Notes under the pieces: model-generated
What the model was told of the DNA's origin: nothing
Database searches by the model: none
What the model saw: the letters and a program-made list of their open reading frames with translations, nothing else
Part shown: in pieces, positions 1-8,346 of the stretch
Numbering within the stretch: position 1 is the first letter of the stretch
Layout: each line of letters begins with the position of its first letter
Translations under genes and position numbers: made by a program
NCBI GenBank assembly: GCA_938041595.1
Contig: CALITN010000100.1
Location: forward strand, 1-15,757
Direction: 5' to 3'
DNA: 15,757 nt
Source of the DNA: an uncultured Flavobacteriaceae bacterium
GTDB lineage: Bacteria; Bacteroidota; Bacteroidia; Flavobacteriales; Flavobacteriaceae

Positions 1-12
1 AGACTTATACCT

Positions 13-20
13 TACTTTTG
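13..20 (+). promoter_or_regulatory. Candidate -7 element of the ACIII-oxidase operon promoter
   Basis: TACTTTTG matches the Bacteroidota housekeeping -7 consensus TAnnTTTG exactly. It lies 55 bases before the preferred actA start codon, which would give a leader of roughly 45-50 bases. The partner -33 TTG element would fall before the left edge of the window and cannot be checked. It is the only promoter-like element I see ahead of a gene until after coxA, which fits one transcript for actA through coxA. The assignment is by consensus and position only. Confidence 0.5.
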
Positions 21-75
21 TGGTGGATTTTAGAAGAAACTATTGCAGTTTTCAACATACATAAACACGTTTAAA

Positions 76-1353
76 ATGGTGAAATTTTTCGTCGGATGGC
101 GACAAATGATCCTTCTCACCCTGTTCACTTTACTGGCTGTATCAGCTGTTGCGCAAGAACAAGAGCTTGACCCTATGGCAGGGAAGAAGCTTTTTAATGC
201 CAACTGTGCCGCTTGTCATAAGCTGAACAAGAAAGCAGTTGGTCCTGCCTTGAGAGGGGTTTCGGCAAAGTATGATAAGGAGTGGTTGTACAGCTGGATT
301 AAAAACAGTTCGGCAATGATCAAGGCTGGAGATGCCCAAGCAGTTGCTATTTGGGAAGAGTACAACAAAACGGCTATGACGGCATTCCCTCAGCTGAGCA
401 ATGCTGACATTGACAACATTTTGGCCTACACGGATTATGTCCCTCCTGTCACAACACCACCCGCAGGAACAGCTCCTGTAGGAGTAGCTGCCCCAGCTTC
501 TGGGATTACCAATGAGATCATCCTAGCCGTTTTGGCTTTGGTCTTCGTGCTACTTGTGGTAATGCTCTTCTTGGTTCAAAAAACATTGCTTCGTATTGCC
601 CAAGCCAGTGGGGTAGAGCTCATAACAGAAGACCAACCAAAGCGAACAACCATTTGGCAAGCCTTTGCACAAAACCAATTTTTAGTTTTTGTTTCTGTAG
701 TTTTTCTCCTGTTGTCTAGTGCATACTTTGCGTATGGATATTTTATGCAGGTAGGGGTAGACCAAGGTTATATGCCCGTTCAACCCATTCATTATTCTCA
801 CAAAATCCACGCAGGAGCTAACGAAATTGAATGTAAGTATTGTCATTCCTCAGCACGTGTTTCCAAACATTCTGGGATTCCTGCTTTGAATGTGTGTATG
901 AACTGTCACAAAAACATTGCCGAATACAACGGTGAAGAGGATTTAGAAAACGGTTACACAAAGGATTTCTATACCAATGAAATCAAAAAATTATATGCTG
1001 CCGTAGGTTGGGACGAAGAGAACCAACGTTATACCGGAGAAACGCAACCTGTAAAATGGGTGCGAATCCACAACTTACCAGACTTCGTTTATTTCAACCA
1101 CGCCCAACACGTTCAGGTGGGTGAGATTGAATGCCAGAAATGTCACGGTCCTGTGGAAGAAATGGAAATCATGTATCAGTACTCACCGTTGACTATGGGA
1201 TGGTGTATCAACTGTCACCGGGAAACCAATGTCAAGGTTGAGAGCAACGAATACTATGCGAAAATCCATGAGGAACTTTCCAAGAAATATGGAGTGGAAA
1301 AGCTCACTGCAGCACAGATGGGTGGCTTAGAATGTGGAAAGTGCCATTATTAA
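76..1353 (+). CDS. actA: ACIII subunit ActA: monoheme plus pentaheme cytochrome c membrane protein
   Basis: This is the multiheme cytochrome c subunit of alternative complex III, which carries electrons on the periplasmic side. The 425-residue protein has a signal peptide (n-region with Lys and Arg, then a hydrophobic run ending AVAQ near residue 27). A class I-like domain with one CxxCH heme site (44-48) follows, then a Pro/Ala-rich linker, two membrane helices (about 148-168 and 202-223), and a C-terminal domain with five CxxCH sites (253-257, 274-278, 353-357, 377-381, 420-424). The last site is one residue from the C-terminus. The two helices place both heme domains in the periplasm. The frame can be extended to a TTG at 43, but ATG 76 gives a normal signal peptide; ATG 106 is a less likely alternative. 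It is the first gene of the operon, 20 bases before actB. The fused monoheme domain makes it longer than a bare pentaheme ActA. Confidence 0.93.
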   Translation: MVKFFVGWRQMILLTLFTLLAVSAVAQEQELDPMAGKKLFNANCAACHKLNKKAVGPALRGVSAKYDKEWLYSWIKNSSAMIKAGDAQAVAIWEEYNKTAMTAFPQLSNADIDNILAYTDYVPPVTTPPAGTAPVGVAAPASGITNEIILAVLALVFVLLVVMLFLVQKTLLRIAQASGVELITEDQPKRTTIWQAFAQNQFLVFVSVVFLLLSSAYFAYGYFMQVGVDQGYMPVQPIHYSHKIHAGANEIECKYCHSSARVSKHSGIPALNVCMNCHKNIAEYNGEEDLENGYTKDFYTNEIKKLYAAVGWDEENQRYTGETQPVKWVRIHNLPDFVYFNHAQHVQVGEIECQKCHGPVEEMEIMYQYSPLTMGWCINCHRETNVKVESNEYYAKIHEELSKKYGVEKLTAAQMGGLECGKCHY

Positions 1354-1373
1354 CTAGTTAGAAAGGTAGACTT

Positions 1374-4300
1374 ATGTCAACAAAGAAAACATATTGGAAA
1401 AGCGTGGATCAGTTGGAGGAAAACAACCCCATGGTCCAAGATCTTACACAAAACGAGTTTGTTGAAAAACTTCCTGTAGATGCGGCAACGGATTCAGAAG
1501 ACGAAGCAGGCACAAGCCGACGCGACTTTTTAAAATACGTTGGGTTTAGTACAGCAGCAGCAACATTAGCTGCCTGTGAAGGCCCTGTTATCAAATCAGT
1601 TCCTTATGTAGTTCAACCTGAACGAATTATTCCTGGAATTGCTAACTATTACGCCACGACAATTGCTGACGGTTTTGACTTTGCTAGCATTTTGATCAAA
1701 ACACGGGAAGGGCGACCGATTAAAGTTGAAAGCAATAAAACGGCTGGAGTAAACAATTCTGCTAATGCGCGAGTTCATGCCTCCGTGTTATCAATGTATG
1801 ATACGTTGCGTCTGCAAGGACCTAAAGCCAATGGTGTGGATGTCTCTTGGGATGATTTTTATCTACAAGTAGAAGCCAAGATGCAAGCGATGGCAGCGAC
1901 CAATAAGCCTATTGTTTTGTTAACCCAGACATTGGCCAGTCCAACTACACAAGCCATTATTGAAGGTTTTGTATCCAAATTCCCTAACGTTAAGCACGTT
2001 ATCTACGATAGTGTATCCGAAGATGCAGCCTTGAATGCTTTTGAAAATATATATGGTGTTCGCGCCCTGGCTGATTACGATTTTTCCAATGCAGAAGCGA
2101 TTGTTTCCGTTGACGCCGACATTGTAGGAGACTGGCAAGGAGGTGGTTTTGACGGAAGCTATGCGAAAGGAAGAATCCCTGCGGGTAAAGAAGGACACCA
2201 AAAAATGTCCAAGCACTTTCAGTTTGAGTCTAATATGTCTCTTGCTGGAGCGAACGCCGATCATCGTGTACCAGCGACCCCAGCAGAATTAAAAAATATT
2301 TTGGCGAGTATTGCGGCCCAAGTTTTGGGAGAAGCCGATACGACCACCCTTAGTGATGCCCATAAAAAACAAGTAGCTCAAGCGGTCAAAAGTTTACGGG
2401 CTGCTGGTAAAAAGGGAGTATTAGTCACCGGTATCGATACGGTTGCCGCTCAAGAATTAGTGCTCGCAGTCAACCAAAAATTGGCCAGTGAAGCTTTCCA
2501 ACCCGGGCATCCAAAAATGACACGCCAAGGAAACTCACAAGAGGTATTGCAGTTACTTTCTGATATTAAATCTAAGGAAGTAAGCGGTTTGATTACCTAC
2601 GGAGCAAATCCGTTATTGACCCTTGCAGAAGGTGCTGGAATGGGTGAAGCCTTTGGTCAGTTAGATTTAAGCTTAGCTTTTGTTAGTAAGGAAGACGAAA
2701 CAGCTGCCGTAGCACAATATGTGGCTGCGATCCCTCATTATCTTGAAGCATGGGGAGATTTTGAAATCAAAAAAGGACATTACGCCCTTTCACAGCCAAC
2801 CATCAAACCTTTGTTTGATACACAGCAATTTCAAGATGTATTGCTAAAGCTATCCGGAAGTAAGGAATCCTATTACGAGCGCTTAAAATCCAAATGGAAT
2901 AGTTCCGTTTTATATGGTGCTTCATGGAATCAAACGCTTCATGACGGATATTTCCAACGTGAGGTTACACCACTTTCGCAAAAGAAAAGTGTTGATGCGA
3001 CCGGTCATCTAAAATCATTGCGTAATGCCAAAGACGAAGGCATGCAGTTGGTTCTTTACACCAAAACAGGGATGGGAGATGGCCAGCAAGCCAACAACCC
3101 TTGGTTGCAAGAGTTTCCAGATCCGATTACTCGAGTATCTTGGGATAACTATCTGACGCTTTCCAAAGTGGATGCAGATCGTATCGGGTTAAAAAATGTT
3201 AATGTTGCCAATGGCGCCTTGAACGGTAGCTATGCTACCCTTACGGTTAACGGTAAAAACTTAGTAGCTCCTGTTCTTGTTCAACCAGGACAAACGCCTG
3301 GAACCGTCGGTTTGGCTTTTGGTTATGGAGAACGAATGGGACTTAAAGAAGAAATGCAAGCAGGGGTTAATGCCTACGCGCTTTACTTTGGCCAAAATAA
3401 AATTCAAAACGTTTCCATCGCTCCGGCGGAAGGCTATCATGAATTTGCCTGTGTTCAGTTGCATAACACTCTTATGGGAAGAGGTGATATCGTAAAGGAA
3501 ACGACCCTTGAAGTTTTCAATACCAAAGACAATCACTATTGGAATCCTGTTCCTGAAGTATCCAAAAATCATATGGAAATGCCCGTTACTTCTCCAGAAG
3601 TAGATATGTGGCAAGAGTTTGATCGTTCCATTGGACATCACTTCAACCTCTCGATTGACTTGAATGCTTGTACTGGATGCGGTGCTTGTGTCATTGCTTG
3701 TCATGCCGAGAACAATGTTCCTGTGGTTGGAAAAAGAGAAGTGCGTAAGTCTAGAGATATGCACTGGTTGCGTATTGACCGTTATTATTCCTCGGATACT
3801 TCTTTCGAAGGAGATCTTGAGACCAAAGACAATATTTCTGGACTGGGGGATTCGTTAACTACTTTTGGAGAGATGGAGCAAGCCTCCGAAAACCCACAGG
3901 TAACATTCCAGCCCGTAATGTGTCAGCACTGTAACCACGCACCTTGTGAAACAGTTTGTCCTGTGGCAGCGTCTTCTCATGGACGTCAGGGGCAAAACCA
4001 CATGGCATACAATCGTTGTGTGGGTACGCGGTACTGTGCGAACAACTGTCCTTATAAAGTACGTCGTTTCAACTGGTTCTTATACAACCAAAACGACGAG
4101 TTTGACTACCACATGAACAACGATCTTGGACGTATGGTATTGAATCCAGATGTGGTTGTACGTTCTCGTGGGGTGATGGAGAAATGTTCCATGTGTATTC
4201 AAATGACACAGAAAACTATTTTGGATGCCAAATTGGAAGGCCGTCAAATCAAAGACGGAGAATTCCAAACAGCCTGTTCCAATGCTTGTGATAGCGGAGC

Positions 4301-4445
4301 TATGGTCTTTGGTGATATCAATGACAAAGAGAGCCAAGTAGCTCAGTTAAAAGAAGATTCACGGATGTATCACTTATTGGAGCACGTCGGGACCAAACCC
4401 AACGTGATGTATCAAGTCAAAGTGCGCAACACGGATCAAAGTTAA
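1374..4445 (+). CDS. actB: ACIII subunit ActB: Tat-exported lipoprotein with molybdopterin-enzyme-like and Fe-S domains
   Basis: This is the large peripheral subunit of alternative complex III, related to complex iron-sulfur molybdoenzymes. A 48-residue N-terminal extension precedes a twin-arginine motif (SRRDFLK, Arg49-Arg50) and a lipobox ending at Cys68 (TLAAC), so export by Tat and lipid anchoring are expected. Roughly residues 80-740 form the catalytic-subunit-like fold, which in this family holds no molybdenum cofactor. The C-terminal ferredoxin-like part has Cys766/769/772/776, Cys850/853/858/862, Cys882/888/892, Cys938/941 and Cys968/972. The third group reads CVGTRYC, with Thr where a fourth Cys would sit, as expected for the family's single [3Fe-4S] cluster beside three [4Fe-4S] clusters. 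At 1023 residues the length is usual. The start is ATG 1374, with a GAAAGG stretch seven bases upstream. It lies 21 bases before actC. Confidence 0.95.
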   Translation: MSTKKTYWKSVDQLEENNPMVQDLTQNEFVEKLPVDAATDSEDEAGTSRRDFLKYVGFSTAAATLAACEGPVIKSVPYVVQPERIIPGIANYYATTIADGFDFASILIKTREGRPIKVESNKTAGVNNSANARVHASVLSMYDTLRLQGPKANGVDVSWDDFYLQVEAKMQAMAATNKPIVLLTQTLASPTTQAIIEGFVSKFPNVKHVIYDSVSEDAALNAFENIYGVRALADYDFSNAEAIVSVDADIVGDWQGGGFDGSYAKGRIPAGKEGHQKMSKHFQFESNMSLAGANADHRVPATPAELKNILASIAAQVLGEADTTTLSDAHKKQVAQAVKSLRAAGKKGVLVTGIDTVAAQELVLAVNQKLASEAFQPGHPKMTRQGNSQEVLQLLSDIKSKEVSGLITYGANPLLTLAEGAGMGEAFGQLDLSLAFVSKEDETAAVAQYVAAIPHYLEAWGDFEIKKGHYALSQPTIKPLFDTQQFQDVLLKLSGSKESYYERLKSKWNSSVLYGASWNQTLHDGYFQREVTPLSQKKSVDATGHLKSLRNAKDEGMQLVLYTKTGMGDGQQANNPWLQEFPDPITRVSWDNYLTLSKVDADRIGLKNVNVANGALNGSYATLTVNGKNLVAPVLVQPGQTPGTVGLAFGYGERMGLKEEMQAGVNAYALYFGQNKIQNVSIAPAEGYHEFACVQLHNTLMGRGDIVKETTLEVFNTKDNHYWNPVPEVSKNHMEMPVTSPEVDMWQEFDRSIGHHFNLSIDLNACTGCGACVIACHAENNVPVVGKREVRKSRDMHWLRIDRYYSSDTSFEGDLETKDNISGLGDSLTTFGEMEQASENPQVTFQPVMCQHCNHAPCETVCPVAASSHGRQGQNHMAYNRCVGTRYCANNCPYKVRRFNWFLYNQNDEFDYHMNNDLGRMVLNPDVVVRSRGVMEKCSMCIQMTQKTILDAKLEGRQIKDGEFQTACSNACDSGAMVFGDINDKESQVAQLKEDSRMYHLLEHVGTKPNVMYQVKVRNTDQS

Positions 4446-4466
4446 AATAAAGAAAAACAGAATCGT

Positions 4467-5855
4467 ATGGCATCGCATTACGAAGCACCGATAAGAAAAC
4501 CACTCGTCACCGGAGACAAATCCTATCACGACGTTACCGTTGATGTGGCCGCCCCTGTTGAAGGTGCCGCCAATCGACAGTGGTGGATTGTTTTTGGCAT
4601 TGCACTCACGGCATTCCTTTATGGGGTGGGGTGTATTATCTACACCATATCCACAGGAATTGGTACTTGGGGTCTCAACAAAACAGTGGGTTGGGCCTGG
4701 GATATTACCAATTTTGTTTGGTGGGTAGGGATTGGACACGCAGGAACCCTAATCTCTGCAGTACTCTTACTATTTCGTCAGAAATGGCGTATGGCGATAA
4801 ACCGTTCTGCGGAAGCCATGACCATTTTCTCGGTAATCCAAGCGGGATTGTTCCCTATCATTCACATGGGACGCCCTTGGTTAGCCTATTGGGTGCTTCC
4901 AATTCCAAACGGATTTGGGTCTCTATGGGTCAACTTTAATTCCCCCTTACTTTGGGATGTATTCGCAATTTCCACCTACCTATCCGTATCGTTGGTATTC
5001 TGGTGGACGGGCTTACTCCCTGACTTTGCCATGATTCGTGACCGTGCTGTTCGTCCCTTTCAAAAGAAAATTTACAGCTTACTCAGCTTTGGTTGGAGTG
5101 GACGTGCCAAAGACTGGCAGCGTTTTGAAGAAGTATCTTTGGTTTTGGCCGGTTTGGCAACACCCTTGGTACTTTCAGTACACACTATTGTATCCTTTGA
5201 TTTTGCCACTTCGGTTATTCCGGGATGGCACACTACCATCTTTCCACCTTATTTCGTGGCTGGAGCGATTTTCTCTGGATTTGCGATGGTAAATACCCTT
5301 TTGATCATCATGCGTAAGGTGTCTCATTTGGAAGACTACATTACCGTTCAGCACATTGAATTGATGAATATCGTAATCATGATTACGGGTTCTATTGTGG
5401 GAGTTGCCTACATAACCGAATTGGTTATCGCTTGGTATTCTGGGGTTGAATACGAACAGTACGCCTTTCTCAACCGTGCCACGGGTCCTTACTGGTGGGC
5501 CTACTGGTCGATGATGACTTGTAACGTATTTTCGCCACAGTTTATGTGGTTTAAGAAATTGAGAACCAGTATTATGTTCTCATTCATTATCTCAATTGTA
5601 GTAAATATCGGAATGTGGTTTGAACGTTTTGTAATCATTGTGACTTCATTGCACCGTGACTACCTGCCTTCATCCTGGACGATGTTCTCTCCCACTTTTG
5701 TGGATATTGGAATCTTTATTGGAACCATCGGTTTCTTCTTCGTACTCTTCTTATTGTACGCCAGAACATTCCCGGTGATTGCCCAAGCAGAAGTGAAGAC
5801 TATTCTGAAGTCTTCCGGTGAAAAATATAAAAAATTAAGAGACGCTCATGAGTAG
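4467..5855 (+). CDS. actC: ACIII subunit ActC: NrfD/PsrC-like quinol-binding membrane subunit
   Basis: This integral membrane subunit of alternative complex III belongs to the NrfD/PsrC family. The 462-residue protein has about ten hydrophobic helices after a polar N-terminus of roughly 35 residues. Family-typical stretches include HMGRPW (His133) and SFDFATS (Asp245); acidic and His residues of this kind on the periplasmic side are implicated in quinol binding and proton handling in ACIII. It should pass electrons from quinol to the Fe-S clusters of ActB. The sequence is very typical of flavobacterial ActC, with no truncation. The start ATG 4467 follows a 21-base A-rich spacer after actB. 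The 3' end overlaps actD by eight bases, which implies translational coupling. Confidence 0.95.
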   Translation: MASHYEAPIRKPLVTGDKSYHDVTVDVAAPVEGAANRQWWIVFGIALTAFLYGVGCIIYTISTGIGTWGLNKTVGWAWDITNFVWWVGIGHAGTLISAVLLLFRQKWRMAINRSAEAMTIFSVIQAGLFPIIHMGRPWLAYWVLPIPNGFGSLWVNFNSPLLWDVFAISTYLSVSLVFWWTGLLPDFAMIRDRAVRPFQKKIYSLLSFGWSGRAKDWQRFEEVSLVLAGLATPLVLSVHTIVSFDFATSVIPGWHTTIFPPYFVAGAIFSGFAMVNTLLIIMRKVSHLEDYITVQHIELMNIVIMITGSIVGVAYITELVIAWYSGVEYEQYAFLNRATGPYWWAYWSMMTCNVFSPQFMWFKKLRTSIMFSFIISIVVNIGMWFERFVIIVTSLHRDYLPSSWTMFSPTFVDIGIFIGTIGFFFVLFLLYARTFPVIAQAEVKTILKSSGEKYKKLRDAHE

Positions 5856-6378
5856 TAATAAAGTCATACATGCCTTGTACGATGATGACGATGTATTATT
5901 GAAAGCCGTCAAGTCAATCAAGGACGAAAAGCATCCTATTGAAGAGGTTTACACCCCCTTTCCCGTTCACGGTTTAGATAAAGTTCTTGGTTTGGAAGGA
6001 ACACGTATAGCCATTATGTCCTTCATTTACGGCTGTATCGGATTCAGCGTGGCCGTTGCCATGATCAATTATATCATGATTGTTGATTGGCCCCAAAACA
6101 TCGGAGGAAAGCCAAGTTTTTCCTTTTTGGAAAACATGCCTGCCTTTGTGCCTGTAATGTTTGAAATGACCGTCTTTTTCGCGGCTCACTTAATGGTGAT
6201 AACATTCTATCTCCGAAGCAAACTTTGGCCTTTTAAAGAAGCTGAAAACCCTAATCCTCTTACGACCGACGATAAATTCTTGGTTGAGGTGGCCGTGGAA
6301 GAAAACGAAAAAGAGTTGACTGCCTTGTTAAAAAAGACAGGTGCTATCGACATCGCATTAATTGACAAAGACCATTAA
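5848..6378 (+). CDS. actD: ACIII subunit ActD (DUF3341 family), two-helix membrane protein
   Basis: This small structural subunit of alternative complex III is 176 residues long. A cytoplasmic N-terminal domain (acidic DDDD run near residue 12, and a TPFPVHGLD motif typical of the DUF3341 family) is followed by two membrane helices at about 53-79 and 100-121, a loop between them, and a charged C-terminal tail. No cofactor motif (CxxCH or clustered Cys) is visible, so it probably serves assembly or stability; some authors suggest a role in proton handling. The gene starts inside the last codons of actC (8-base overlap) and ends one base before the actE start, so actC-actD-actE are likely translationally coupled. 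Confidence 0.92.
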   Translation: MSSNKVIHALYDDDDVLLKAVKSIKDEKHPIEEVYTPFPVHGLDKVLGLEGTRIAIMSFIYGCIGFSVAVAMINYIMIVDWPQNIGGKPSFSFLENMPAFVPVMFEMTVFFAAHLMVITFYLRSKLWPFKEAENPNPLTTDDKFLVEVAVEENEKELTALLKKTGAIDIALIDKDH

Positions 6379-6379
6379 A

Positions 6380-6928
6380 ATGAGAAACGGAATCCTTATT
6401 TTAAGTTGTATTGGTTTGTTGGGCTTGCAATCTTGTTTTGATCCTGCCAAGCCAAACTACCAATACTTTCCAAATATGTACGAACCGGTAGGCTACGAAA
6501 CCTACCAGGAAACGGAGGCCTTTGCCAATGGAATTGAAGCACAGTTGCCTGTAGAAGGATCCATTTCGAGAGGATGGGTGCCTTACGAGTATGCAGATTC
6601 TAACGAGGGATATGAAGCGGCCAAAGCCAACTTGAAGTCCCCTATTGCTTCTAGTGAGAAAAATCTTGCTAATGGTAAAGAACTCTATGGAATCTACTGC
6701 GCCGTGTGCCACGGTAAAAAAGGTGACGGACAAGGAATATTAATGACCCGAGAAAAGTTTCTAGGGGTACCAAGTTATGCCGATCGTGAGATTACTCCCG
6801 GGAGTATTTACCATGTATTGATGTATGGTCGTAATGCCATGGGATCCCACGCTGGACAAGTTAACGCCTCAGAGCGTTGGCAGATTGCACAGCATGTGAT
6901 GCAACTAAGAGCTGAATTGGTTAAGTAA
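6380..6928 (+). CDS. actE: ACIII subunit ActE: lipid-anchored monoheme cytochrome c
   Basis: This monoheme c-type cytochrome subunit of alternative complex III is a likely exit point for electrons toward the oxidase. The 182-residue precursor has a lipoprotein signal with lipobox LQSC (Cys19), so the mature protein should be anchored by lipidated Cys on the periplasmic face of the inner membrane. The heme site is CAVCH at residues 107-111, followed by the GKKGDGQG loop common in such cytochromes. A Met in the GRNAMGSH segment is the probable sixth heme ligand. ATG 6380 is preferred because it lies one base after the actD stop and gives a compact lipoprotein signal. A TTG at 6362 in the same frame would add six residues and run into actD. 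It lies 15 bases before actF. Confidence 0.93.
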   Translation: MRNGILILSCIGLLGLQSCFDPAKPNYQYFPNMYEPVGYETYQETEAFANGIEAQLPVEGSISRGWVPYEYADSNEGYEAAKANLKSPIASSEKNLANGKELYGIYCAVCHGKKGDGQGILMTREKFLGVPSYADREITPGSIYHVLMYGRNAMGSHAGQVNASERWQIAQHVMQLRAELVK

Positions 6929-6943
6929 ATCGTATTAGAGATT

Positions 6944-8323
6944 ATGTACACATTTCCAAATAGATTAAAAATTACCTTCCTCGTGTTAATATTGGTTGGG
7001 GCAGCAGGCTTGGTAGCCGGATTTTTGTCAGCCCCTTCTTCCGTAGCGGAAGCCCAAGCAATGGTAGCCGATGCCCACCATGGTGAAGGACATGGCGAAG
7101 CTCATGGAGAAGCGACTGCAACGGGTCATGGTAATAATCATGCTGACAATTCCCCTGCAGCGGAAACAACTGATGGTCACGCCGAAACAGCGACCCATGA
7201 CGCAGAAACTCACGGTGATGACCACGGAGAACATTTGTTGCATCAATTGCAAAACAAGCCCTGGGCTGCACTCTATGTCGCCGCTTTCTTCTTTATGATG
7301 ATTGCCTTAGGGACATTGGCCTTTTACGCTATCCAACGCGCAGCTCAAGCCGGTTGGTCCATTTTGCTTTTTCGTGTTATGGAAGGAATCACAGCCTATT
7401 TGTTGCCAGGAACTCTCATCGTATTGTTTTTATTGGTGCTGTCAGGAATGCACCTAAACCATCTGTTCATTTGGATGGATCCGGAAGTCGTAGCGCATGA
7501 TAAAATCATTCAAGGAAAAGTAGCCTACCTCAATGTACCATTCTTCTTGGCTCGAGCGGTATTCTATATTTTGGGATGGAACTTTTACCGTTATATTTCT
7601 AGAAAATATTCATTGGCACAAGATGCGGCCAATGATATCAGCAATCACAAGAAAAATTTCCGTTGGTCAGCAGGATTCTTGGTATTTTTCATCGTAACGG
7701 AATCCATGATGTCGTGGGATTGGATCATGTCTATTGACCCTCACTGGTTTAGTACTCTTTTCGGATGGTATGTTTTTGCCAGTATGTTTGTATCCGGTAT
7801 TACCATGATTGCGCTGATTACGATATACCTTAAGTCAAAAGGCTATTTGCCAGAAGTAAACGATAGCCATATCCATGACTTGGGGAAATTCATGTTTGGA
7901 ATTAGTGTCTTTTGGACCTACCTCTGGTTTTCTCAGTTTATGTTGATCTGGTACTCCAACATTCCAGAAGAAGTCACTTATTTCATAACACGAATTGAAG
8001 ATTACAACTTACCGTTCTTTGGAATGTTAGTGATGAACTTCATATTTCCATTGTTGGTATTGATGAACAGTGACTACAAACGCTCCAATTATATCATTGT
8101 TGGTGTCGGTATTGTTGTTGTTTTAGGACATTACATAGATATATTCAATATGATCATGCCGTCAGCTGTCGGGGATCAGTGGTTTATTGGAATGGCAGAA
8201 ATTGGAGGCTTTTTGTTCTTCCTCGGGCTGTTTTTATGGGTCGTATTCAGCGCCTTATCCAAAGCACCATTAATTGCCAAAGGCGATCCTTATATGGGGG
8301 AGAGCGAGCGTTATCATTATTAA
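6944..8323 (+). CDS. actF: ACIII subunit ActF: polytopic membrane subunit with His-rich periplasmic loop
   Basis: This is the second large membrane subunit of alternative complex III (quinol:cytochrome c oxidoreductase), a structural relative of ActC. The 459-residue protein begins with one membrane helix (about 10-29). A roughly 70-residue hydrophilic segment rich in His, Asp, Glu and Gly follows (12 His between residues 45 and 100), and then about nine further helices. Stretches such as FRVMEGITAYLLPG and ESMMSWDWIMSIDPHWFS are family-typical. With a cytoplasmic N-terminus the His-rich loop lies in the periplasm. Its function in the complex is structural and possibly proton-conducting; the loop may bind metal ions, which is inference. 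It lies 23 bases before coxB in the same operon. Confidence 0.93.
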   Translation: MYTFPNRLKITFLVLILVGAAGLVAGFLSAPSSVAEAQAMVADAHHGEGHGEAHGEATATGHGNNHADNSPAAETTDGHAETATHDAETHGDDHGEHLLHQLQNKPWAALYVAAFFFMMIALGTLAFYAIQRAAQAGWSILLFRVMEGITAYLLPGTLIVLFLLVLSGMHLNHLFIWMDPEVVAHDKIIQGKVAYLNVPFFLARAVFYILGWNFYRYISRKYSLAQDAANDISNHKKNFRWSAGFLVFFIVTESMMSWDWIMSIDPHWFSTLFGWYVFASMFVSGITMIALITIYLKSKGYLPEVNDSHIHDLGKFMFGISVFWTYLWFSQFMLIWYSNIPEEVTYFITRIEDYNLPFFGMLVMNFIFPLLVLMNSDYKRSNYIIVGVGIVVVLGHYIDIFNMIMPSAVGDQWFIGMAEIGGFLFFLGLFLWVVFSALSKAPLIAKGDPYMGESERYHY

Positions 8324-8346
8324 AAATTAATATAGGATAGAGAGAA

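Noticed and set aside
43..75. Upstream TTG start for actA adding 11 residues
   Set aside because: ATG 76 gives a normal signal peptide with basic residues just before the hydrophobic core; the extension adds nothing recognisable and uses a rare start.
3261..3764. A 167-residue open frame on the minus strand inside actB
   Set aside because: It lies antisense to a strongly conserved coding region, has no recognisable domain, and no promoter-like element is evident.
882..4445. Idea that actB is an active molybdoenzyme
   Set aside because: It sits in a standard ACIII operon, and ActB of this family lacks the molybdopterin cofactor; nothing in the sequence argues otherwise.
6362..6379. TTG start for actE inside actD
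   Set aside because: ATG 6380 lies one base after the actD stop and gives a proper lipoprotein signal.
7071..7298. Overlapping open frames on both strands across the His-rich part of actF
   Set aside because: They are produced by the biased CAT/GGT/GAA codons of the low-complexity segment; the translations show no domain, and actF fully explains the stretch.
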